Shown here piece by piece: positions 1 through 4,134 of a stretch of DNA of 5,075 bases. The notes under the pieces are model-generated. The model searched no databases, was not told the DNA's origin, and worked only from the letters and a program-made list of their open reading frames with translations. Both the position numbers and the translations under genes were made by a program. Position 1 is the first letter of the stretch. Each line of letters begins with the position of its first letter. This stretch comes from Treponema sp. (lineage in GTDB: Bacteria; Spirochaetota; Spirochaetia; Treponematales; Treponemataceae), in assembly GCA_016293645.1 (NCBI GenBank), contig JAEDDW010000112.1:1-5075 (forward strand), read 5' to 3'.

Positions 1-70
1 TTACAAATGGATCAACAAAAAGATTTATAAAGTCATTATAAAGTAATTTATTAAACAGTTTCTTTGACTT
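1..70. other. AT-rich non-coding edge with short direct repeat
   Basis: No gene is supported here; stops occur in every frame. The 9-mer TTATAAAGT occurs at 25-33 and 36-44, an 11-base step. Read on the minus strand, this puts a TATAAT at 35-40 that could be the -10 of a gene beyond the left edge, but no good -35 is visible at 16-18 bases, so this is weak. Confidence 0.3.
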
Positions 71-73
71 ATG

Positions 74-244
74 CCCTTCGACTTCGCTCAGGGATCCTAA
101 GGGCGGCTGAGCGATTCTAAGGGCGGCTGAGCGATCCTAAGGGCGGCTGAGCGATCCTAAGGGCGGCTGAGCGATCCTAAGGGTGGCTGAGCGATTCTAA
201 GGGCGGCTGAGGGATCCTAAGGGCGGCTGAGCGAAGTCGAAGTC
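74..244. repeat. 20-bp tandem array enclosed by an inverted repeat
   Basis: Seven tandem units of 20 bp start at 101, 121, 141, 161, 181, 201 and 221, with the form GGGCGGCTGAGCGATCCTAA. The last unit switches after GGGCGGCTGAGCGA into the right arm. Variants are C-to-T at 115 and 195, C-to-T at 184, and C-to-G at 212. The array is bounded by a perfect 16-bp inverted repeat, CTTCGACTTCGCTCAG at 76-91 and its complement at 227-242. The left arm, read on the minus strand, is a hairpin of the family also seen at 3884-3910: GGA (95-97), bulged T, CCCT (90-93), loop GAG-N5-TCGA, AGGG (74-77). The right arm has the same loop (229-240) closed by GGCT/AGTC with one G-T wobble. The unit keeps CTGAGCGA and AAGGG of the hairpin, so it looks like a degenerate, expanded piece of it. 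The period is not a multiple of 3 and no ORF spans the array. It lies 3' of the gene ending at 275. Confidence 0.93.
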
Positions 245-274
245 TGTCTCGAATACTTGTATATAAAATAAAAA

Positions 275-733
275 TTAATCGGCAGGAAAAAGATTGATTA
301 CATCAGCCGCTTTTTTGTTCAGGCAAAGTTCAAAGGAGTGGCTGATTTTGTCTTCATCAAAGAAATATGTCTTTACGATATTTTTGCGTTTTGGGATAAG
401 AAAATCAAGGAAATGTTTTTCTGGAAGTCTGTACCGGCACTTCCAGTCTGAAAGTGAAATACATTGAAAGACAGGGTCTGCAGCACCAGATGATTTTCTC
501 ACATAAAAAGATATGATATTTTCCTGCGGAAAACTGTAAAAATAAATATCACTTTCACAGAAAACCACCAGCCCCCAGAGAAAATCTGTCTCCTGTTCAG
601 GAACCAGCTTTAGAATATTGAAGACAACAGGAGAAGCTCGAAGTTCAGCTAGTTCAAAGGAAACAACCTTGTCGTCAAATTCTTCTTCGAACATCTTTAT
701 GAATTTCTGCTTTTCATCTTCTGTTGTCTTCAT
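275..733 (-). CDS. conserved-looking hypothetical protein downstream of adk
   Basis: This gene encodes 152 aa and I do not recognise the family. The start is ATG at 733, preceded by an AGGAAAG Shine-Dalgarno 4 bases upstream. It begins 16 bases after the adk stop with no terminator between, so it is probably read from the adk promoter. The protein is soluble: no signal peptide and no convincing membrane helix. It opens with an acidic, lysine-rich helix (about 1-20). A region rich in aromatic and beta-branched residues follows (about 34-80, including FLWGLVVFCESDIYFYSF), then a basic stretch near 112-119 and a C-terminal helix ending in NLFPAD. Alternating short beta strands closed by one C-terminal helix would suit a PH/GRAM-like fold, but that is a guess from the pattern. 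Base composition matches the neighbours. The ORF is surely a real gene; its function is unknown. Confidence 0.8.
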   Translation of the reverse strand: MKTTEDEKQKFIKMFEEEFDDKVVSFELAELRASPVVFNILKLVPEQETDFLWGLVVFCESDIYFYSFPQENIISFYVRKSSGAADPVFQCISLSDWKCRYRLPEKHFLDFLIPKRKNIVKTYFFDEDKISHSFELCLNKKAADVINLFPAD

Positions 734-749
734 GCAGCTTTCCTGATAA

Positions 750-1382
750 TTATTTTGCAGGGAACATCTTTCTGAAGTCTACAAGAACTTCCTGAGAATC
801 GCGTGCAGAGTCGATGTCTGTCATCTTGTTAAGATTGCGATAGAAACCGATGAGAGGTTCTGTCTCCTTGCGGTAAACTTCAAGGCGGTGTGTGATTGAT
901 TCAAGCTTGTCATCTTCACGAGTAAAGAGTTCTCCACCACACTTGTCACAAACACCTTCCACCTTTGGAGGCATGAACTTGACATTGAAGTTAGCCTTAC
1001 AGCTCTTGCATACGCGGCGGTTTGAAAGGCGGGCAATGATGAGGTCATTGTTAACTTCAAAGTTCACAACCTTAACATCGATGCCAAGCTTCTCAAAAGC
1101 TTCAGCCTGTGGAATTGTGCGTGGGAATCCATCAAGAATGAATCCGTTCTTGCAGTCATCCTTCTTAAGTCTGTCTTCTACGATTTCAAGAACAACATCA
1201 TCACCAACAAGTCCGCCGGCATCCATGATTGCCTTTACTTTCTTTCCAAGTTCTGTCTGATTCTTGATGTTTTCACGGAAAATATCACCAGTTGAAATCT
1301 GTGGAATCTTGTATTCTTCTGCAACCTGTGCAGCAAGTGTACCCTTTCCAGCTCCTGGTGGTCCTAAGAAAATAAAATTCAT
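750..1382 (-). CDS. adk: adenylate kinase
   Basis: Cytosolic adenylate kinase, which interconverts ATP + AMP and 2 ADP and keeps the adenylate pool balanced. The protein is 210 aa, normal for the long-LID bacterial type. The P-loop GPPGAGKGT is at residues 7-15 and the AMP-binding STGD at 30-33 with R36. DGFPRT, with the AMP-contacting arginine, is at 84-89. R122-R123 precede the LID, and the THR and YRKETEPL segments are at 164-166 and 170-177. The LID carries four cysteines (C125, C128, C145, C148) in C-x2-C...C-x2-C spacing, which predicts a structural zinc site as in Gram-positive and many other adenylate kinases. The start at 1382 is chosen because it directly precedes the P-loop strand MNFIFLG and has AAGGAG (1389-1394) 6 bases upstream. 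The ORF continues upstream to an ATG at 1436, but that would add 18 unrelated residues and lie before the predicted transcription start. It heads a likely two-gene transcript with the hypothetical gene at 275-733. Confidence 0.97.
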   Translation of the reverse strand: MNFIFLGPPGAGKGTLAAQVAEEYKIPQISTGDIFRENIKNQTELGKKVKAIMDAGGLVGDDVVLEIVEDRLKKDDCKNGFILDGFPRTIPQAEAFEKLGIDVKVVNFEVNNDLIIARLSNRRVCKSCKANFNVKFMPPKVEGVCDKCGGELFTREDDKLESITHRLEVYRKETEPLIGFYRNLNKMTDIDSARDSQEVLVDFRKMFPAK

Positions 1383-1414
1383 CGTTAACTCCTTCATTAA
1401 TATGTAACATAACA

Positions 1415-1443
1415 ATTTTAATGCAGAATTTACCAATTTGCAA
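1415..1443 (-). promoter_or_regulatory. sigma70-type promoter of adk
   Basis: On the minus strand, a -35 TTGCAA (1438-1443, 4 of 6 consensus) and a -10 TAAAAT (1415-1420, 5 of 6) are separated by exactly 17 bases. Initiation near 1408 would give a leader of about 25 bases containing the AAGGAG ribosome site. It lies just after the tyrS terminator, so adk can be transcribed independently of tyrS. Confidence 0.72.
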
Positions 1444-1465
1444 ATCTAATGTTTTTACCGCAGAC

Positions 1466-1502
1466 AAAAAAAGTCCATTCAATTCCGCGGAACCAAATGG
1501 AC
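1466..1502 (-). terminator. intrinsic terminator of tyrS
   Basis: Read on the minus strand, GTCCATT (1496-1502) pairs with AATGGAC (1473-1479) as a perfect 7-bp stem, followed at once by seven T (1466-1472). The loop contains the palindrome TTCCGCGGAA (1482-1491), which can extend the structure. It lies 26 bases after the tyrS stop. Confidence 0.88.
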
Positions 1503-1528
1503 CTTTATATCACAAGATTAAACTGAAA

Positions 1529-2761
1529 CTAGAATTTCAGGATGTAGTTCTTTTTCTTACCGCGGCGAACAACAATTACCTTTTCTTCGATTGCCATTGC
1601 CTTTGTTACAGGTGTATTTTCATCTGCAATCTTTTCACCGTTGCAGGTAATTGATCCCTGTGCAAAGAATTCGCGGGCTTCTCTCTTGCTTCCGCAGATT
1701 TTGTTTTCTACGAGAACATCAATGATTGCCTTTCCTTCTTCCTTGAGTTCAACTGTAGGAACATCGCGGAAACCGATTTCGATATCCTTGAGTGAAAGGG
1801 ACTTAAGGTCGCCGCTAAAGAGCTTTGCGGAAATATCAACTGCCTTGTCGTATTCGGCAGCGCCATGAAGGTCTGTAATGATTTCGCGTGCAAGAGCCTT
1901 GTGTGCTTCGCGTAGTTCAGGGTGTTCCTTGTTCTTTGCTTCAAGTTCTTCAATCTGTTCTTTTGTAAGGAATGTAAAGATCTTGAGGTAGTCGATTACC
2001 ATGCTGTCGTCAACATTAACAAGGTACTGGTAAAGTTCATAGCCTGATGTCTTGTTGATGTCAAGCCAGAGAGCGTTGCCTGCAGACTTACCGAACTTGT
2101 TGCCGTACTTGTCCAGAACGAGAGGCATTGTAAAGCCGTATGCTTCCTTTCCTTCAATCTTGCGGATGAGTTCAAGCCCTGTTGTAATGTTTCCCCACTG
2201 GTCTGCACCTTCACACTGCATGATACAGTTCTTTGTGCGGAACAGATGAAGGAAGTCATAGCCCTGCAAAAGTGTGTATGAGAATTCTGCGAATGTGATT
2301 CCTGTTTCAAGGCGGCGTGCGATGATGTCCTTACCGAGCATGTAGCTTACATTGATGTACTTGCCTATGTCGCGGAGGAATTCAAGGAATGTGTAGTCCT
2401 TTGTCCAGTCGTAGTTGTTTACAATTTCTGCCTTGCCTTCAAAAATGCGGTCAACCTGTGCCTTGATACCGGCAAGGTTCTTTTCAAGGCGTTCCTTTGC
2501 CATGATCTCGCGTTCTGCAGTCGGGCGGGGATCACCGATAAGGCCTGTAGCTCCACCGCAAAGAAGAATCGGATGATGTCCGGCACGGGCAAGACGCTTT
2601 GCCGTTACAAGTGAAGAATAGTGACCAAGATGAAGGCTGTCTGCCGTTGGGTCTGTTCCCCAGTAAAAAGTAACCTTTTCATTGTTGAGCTTGTCTGCAA
2701 TATCTTCTCCGGCAACATCTTTAACAAGACCGCGCCACTGAAGTTCTTCATAGAATGTCAT
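1529..2761 (-). CDS. tyrS: tyrosyl-tRNA synthetase
   Basis: Cytosolic class Ic tyrosyl-tRNA synthetase, which activates tyrosine with ATP and charges tRNA-Tyr. The protein is 410 aa, the usual length for the bacterial TyrS type. The Rossmann catalytic domain begins with YWGTDPTADSLHLGH (33-47), containing the HIGH-class motif as HLGH (44-47). GGATGLIGDP is at 69-78, the tyrosine-binding YTLLQGYDF at 162-170 and GADQWGN at 185-191. The KMSKS-class loop is KFGKS (222-226). The C-terminal 65 or so residues (VLVENKICGSKREAREFFAQGSI and onward) are an S4 RNA-binding domain that grips tRNA-Tyr. The start ATG at 2761 has AAGGAAG 5 bases upstream and gives the expected N-terminus. The gene is monocistronic as seen here, with its own promoter and a strong terminator. 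All catalytic motifs are intact. Confidence 0.97.
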   Translation of the reverse strand: MTFYEELQWRGLVKDVAGEDIADKLNNEKVTFYWGTDPTADSLHLGHYSSLVTAKRLARAGHHPILLCGGATGLIGDPRPTAEREIMAKERLEKNLAGIKAQVDRIFEGKAEIVNNYDWTKDYTFLEFLRDIGKYINVSYMLGKDIIARRLETGITFAEFSYTLLQGYDFLHLFRTKNCIMQCEGADQWGNITTGLELIRKIEGKEAYGFTMPLVLDKYGNKFGKSAGNALWLDINKTSGYELYQYLVNVDDSMVIDYLKIFTFLTKEQIEELEAKNKEHPELREAHKALAREIITDLHGAAEYDKAVDISAKLFSGDLKSLSLKDIEIGFRDVPTVELKEEGKAIIDVLVENKICGSKREAREFFAQGSITCNGEKIADENTPVTKAMAIEEKVIVVRRGKKKNYILKF

Positions 2762-2794
2762 AGTATCTTCCTTTTTTGAAAAATTATGTGGGAA

Positions 2795-2823
2795 ATTATA
2801 GCAGAATTACAGATTTAAGGAAA
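2795..2823 (-). promoter_or_regulatory. extended -10 promoter of tyrS
   Basis: The minus strand reads TGCTATAAT: a perfect TATAAT at 2795-2800 with the TGn extension at 2801-2803. The -35 at 17 bases (TTTCCT, 2818-2823) is poor, which is typical where an extended -10 compensates. The leader would be about 25-30 bases. No T-box features are visible in this short leader. Confidence 0.7.
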
Positions 2824-2825
2824 CA

Positions 2826-2852
2826 GGACGGTTCGACTACCCAGAGCCAGCC
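2826..2852 (+). repeat. decayed copy of the 27-nt hairpin repeat
   Basis: GGACGGTTCGA at 2826-2836 is identical to the left half of the hairpins at 3933-3959 and 4056-4082. The right half has drifted: AGCC, A, GCC instead of ACCG, G, TCC. The total length of 27 and the 12-base loop are preserved, and about 4 of 7 stem pairs still form. The CTATGC after it (2852-2857) recalls the CTATGC that follows the copy at 3877-3962. It sits between the PIN gene stop and the tyrS promoter. Confidence 0.55.
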
Positions 2853-2878
2853 TATGCGCCAAACAGCCTATGAGGCCA

Positions 2879-3298
2879 TCAAAGATTTTCAAGAAATTCT
2901 TCCGGGGTAAGGGCTTTTACCATGGAACTTTCAAAATCCTTTGCGTTTCTCGTGATGATGTAATCGGCATTTATGGCGTAGGCACATTCATCCTGCAGGC
3001 AGTCTTCAAAATCTTTGAAGTCTGATTTTTCTAAAGCCGCAACCAGACGATTTTTGTCTATGGAAATTACATCGAAGAATTCAAAGAGGGAAAGGAGATA
3101 GTTTCTGCGCTCTTCATCAGAATGGGTTTTTCTCAAAATGTACCATAAGTTTGTAATGGAATGAGCAGCCACAGCACCTTTTATTTTTTTCTGCGTTACA
3201 AGGCCTATCACAGCCTGTGAATTATCTGTAAAAGGAATCCTATCTTGAAGAACATCAATGAAAATATTTGTATCAATGAGTACTGTTATATTTTTCAT
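2879..3298 (-). CDS. PIN-domain RNase, VapC-like toxin
   Basis: A 139-aa single-domain PIN protein, predicted to be a Mg-dependent endoribonuclease of the VapC-like toxin class and closest in look to the PIN_3 type. It opens with VLIDTNIFIDVL: D9-T10-N11 supplies the first acidic metal ligand and the Ser/Thr-Asn pair. DFKDFEDCLQDECA (93-106) carries the central acidic ligands (D96/D99), and ADYIITRNAKDF (111-122) gives the last acidic cluster (D112, D121) with the conserved T-x-N. The whole acidic set is present, so the enzyme should be active. The start at 3298 is chosen because GGAGG (3305-3309) lies 6 bases upstream and the beta strand with DTN follows directly. A possible ATG at 3337 adds 13 atypical residues. 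The gene overlaps the upstream XRE gene by 26 bases, so expression should be coupled to it. No good terminator is seen after the stop. The RNA target cannot be read from sequence. Confidence 0.88.
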   Translation of the reverse strand: MKNITVLIDTNIFIDVLQDRIPFTDNSQAVIGLVTQKKIKGAVAAHSITNLWYILRKTHSDEERRNYLLSLFEFFDVISIDKNRLVAALEKSDFKDFEDCLQDECAYAINADYIITRNAKDFESSMVKALTPEEFLENL

Positions 3299-3809
3299 CC
3301 AAAGCCTCCAGAAGTTCTTTTTTATAATCAAAATCATTGGGAACAGATTTTCTCATGCTTAAAATCGTCTCCCAGGCCTTCTGCCTTCGCTCATCTGCTT
3401 CTTCTTCATTCTCTTCCCACATGATTATTTTCTGCCCCTTCGTGAAATTATGATCACCCAGGATGCGGACACAATTTCCGTCAAAAATTCCTTCGTATGT
3501 CTGCCTGGCTTGCTGCACAGGAGCCTTCAATACATATTCCGGAGATGCAACCTCAAGATTTTTTTCTTCCGCCATTTTGTATTCTGTTTCTTTTATAGAA
3601 TTTTCCTTTATAGACGGAATTTTATTACTGCGGATAAATTCTTCCGATACTCCATAGATTGCCGCCAGATGGTGAACCGTAGAATTGTTTGGAACCACAG
3701 AGCCGTTTTCATATTTGATGTAAGACTGACGTGAAATGCCCAGCTTTTGGGCTATCTGTTCCTGAGAAAATGAATTGACCTGCCTTAGGTATTTAAGAAT
3801 TTCTTTCAT
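3273..3809 (-). CDS. XRE-family HTH protein with C-terminal antitoxin-like domain
   Basis: A 178-aa protein, the likely antitoxin and autorepressor for the PIN gene. Residues 1-60 are an XRE/HTH_3 DNA-binding domain: SQEQIAQKLGISRQSYIKYE (15-34) holds the two HTH helices, followed by VHHLAAIYGVSEEFI. A polar linker (61-104) follows. From Y105 comes a small beta-rich unit, YEGIFDGNCVRILGDHNFTKGQKIIMWEE, resembling the short domain found in stand-alone antitoxins paired with PIN toxins. The remainder, to residue 178, is charged and helical (EEEADERRQKAW... then KKELLEALDEKY), of the sort that wraps a toxin partner. At 178 aa it is about twice the usual antitoxin length and reads as a fusion of a repressor head to an antitoxin tail; this is inferred from pattern, not a database hit. 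An in-frame TAA just upstream excludes a longer start. The ATG at 3809 has AGGA almost touching it, a weak ribosome site. It overlaps the PIN gene by 26 bases. Confidence 0.87.
   Translation of the reverse strand: MKEILKYLRQVNSFSQEQIAQKLGISRQSYIKYENGSVVPNNSTVHHLAAIYGVSEEFIRSNKIPSIKENSIKETEYKMAEEKNLEVASPEYVLKAPVQQARQTYEGIFDGNCVRILGDHNFTKGQKIIMWEENEEEADERRQKAWETILSMRKSVPNDFDYKKELLEALDEKYNSTH
3305..3309 (-). promoter_or_regulatory. ribosome binding site of the PIN gene inside the XRE gene
   Basis: A perfect GGAGG on the minus strand lies 6 bases before the ATG at 3298, entirely within the XRE reading frame. It decides the PIN start and implies that ribosomes finishing the antitoxin-like gene help load onto the toxin-like gene. 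Confidence 0.85.
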
Positions 3810-3817
3810 TCCTAAAG

Positions 3818-3855
3818 TTTACATTATAATTTACAAAATGTAAAGTAAATTTACA
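3818..3855 (-). promoter_or_regulatory. promoter and putative operator of the XRE/PIN operon
   Basis: The minus strand has a perfect -10 TATAAT at 3823-3828, placing initiation near 3816 and leaving only about 7 untranslated bases before the ATG at 3809. The -35 is weak (TTTACT at 3844-3849 with 15-base spacing). Four exact half-sites cover the region on the plus strand: TTTACA at 3818-3823, 3830-3835 and 3850-3855, and TGTAAA at 3839-3844. The second and third form TTTACA-AAA-TGTAAA, and the third and fourth form TGTAAA-N5-TTTACA. This is the expected layout for autorepression by the XRE protein; the binding itself is inferred. Confidence 0.68.
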
Positions 3856-3876
3856 GATATTTAAATTCCCAGGCAG

Positions 3877-3962
3877 GCAACCAGGATCCCTGAGCATAGT
3901 CGAAGGGTCCATGTCTGTAGTTTGCAAAAGCTGGACGGTTCGATTGCACTCACCGGTCCTGT
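3877..3962. repeat. 86-bp direct repeat, copy 1, two opposed hairpins
   Basis: This copy is identical over all 86 bases to 4000-4085. It holds two 27-nt hairpins 22 bases apart. The first, on the plus strand, is GGA (3884-3886), bulged T, CCCT, a 12-nt loop GAG-CATAG-TCGA (3892-3903), AGGG, TCC (ending 3910). The second, read on the minus strand from 3959 to 3933, is GGA, bulged C, CGGT, a loop GAG-TGCAA-TCGA, ACCG, TCC. Bulge position, loop ends and length agree, while the 4-bp stem differs on both sides. ORFs crossing this block are repeat-driven and not considered genes. Confidence 0.95.
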
Positions 3963-3975
3963 AGCTATGCACAGT

Positions 3976-3988
3976 GGGGACAGACCCC
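3976..3988. repeat. short hairpin between the 86-bp repeats
   Basis: GGGG (3976-3979) pairs with CCCC (3985-3988) around ACAGA. It lies in the 37-base spacer separating the two 86-bp copies, between CTATGC and GGACAAT. No T-run follows on either strand, so it is not a terminator by itself. Confidence 0.55.
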
Positions 3989-3999
3989 TGAAGGACAAT

Positions 4000-4085
4000 G
4001 CAACCAGGATCCCTGAGCATAGTCGAAGGGTCCATGTCTGTAGTTTGCAAAAGCTGGACGGTTCGATTGCACTCACCGGTCCTGT
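4000..4085. repeat. 86-bp direct repeat, copy 2
   Basis: An exact copy of 3877-3962 at an offset of 123 bases. Its hairpins are at 4007-4033 and 4056-4082. After the last identical base, copy 1 continues AGCTAT and copy 2 continues GCTAT, so similarity resumes after one missing base. Complete identity in non-coding DNA points to recent duplication or ongoing conversion. Confidence 0.95.
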
Positions 4086-4092
4086 GCTATAA

Positions 4093-4115
4093 ATCCCCGG
4101 TTCAAGTCCAGGGAT
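4093..4115 (-). repeat. hairpin downstream of miaB, possible weak terminator
   Basis: ATCCCCGG (4093-4100) pairs with CCAGGGAT (4108-4115), 7 of 8 positions, around a 7-base loop TTCAAGT. Read on the minus strand it begins 20 bases after the miaB stop and is followed by TTTAT, a short U-run, so it might terminate miaB. It also resembles widespread palindromic extragenic repeats, and it takes the place that the GGGG/CCCC hairpin has after copy 1. Confidence 0.55.
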
Positions 4116-4134
4116 GACAATCAATGCACGCTGA

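Noticed and set aside
74..244. CRISPR array
   Set aside because: The 20-bp units abut directly with no unique spacers, and the ends are inverted hairpin arms.
892..1260. Plus-strand ORF of 122 aa opposite adk, and similar ORFs opposite tyrS
   Set aside because: They are antisense shadows of strongly conserved genes, with low-complexity Ser/Pro-rich translations and no ribosome sites of note.
1383..1436. Longer N-terminus for adk from the ATG at 1436
   Set aside because: It adds 18 residues not seen in the family before the P-loop strand, lies upstream of the predicted transcription start, and the AAGGAG fits the ATG at 1382.
2762..2823. T-box or other riboswitch in the tyrS leader
   Set aside because: The leader is only about 30 bases, with no T-box sequence, specifier loop or antiterminator.
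3299..3337. Longer N-terminus for the PIN protein from the ATG at 3337
   Set aside because: The GGAGG at 3305-3309 would lie inside it, and PIN proteins begin with the strand leading to DTN.
3933..4113. tRNA gene, from T-arm-like GGTTCGATTGC and GGTTCAAGTCC
   Set aside because: No acceptor, D or anticodon stems can be placed around either; the segments belong to extragenic hairpins.
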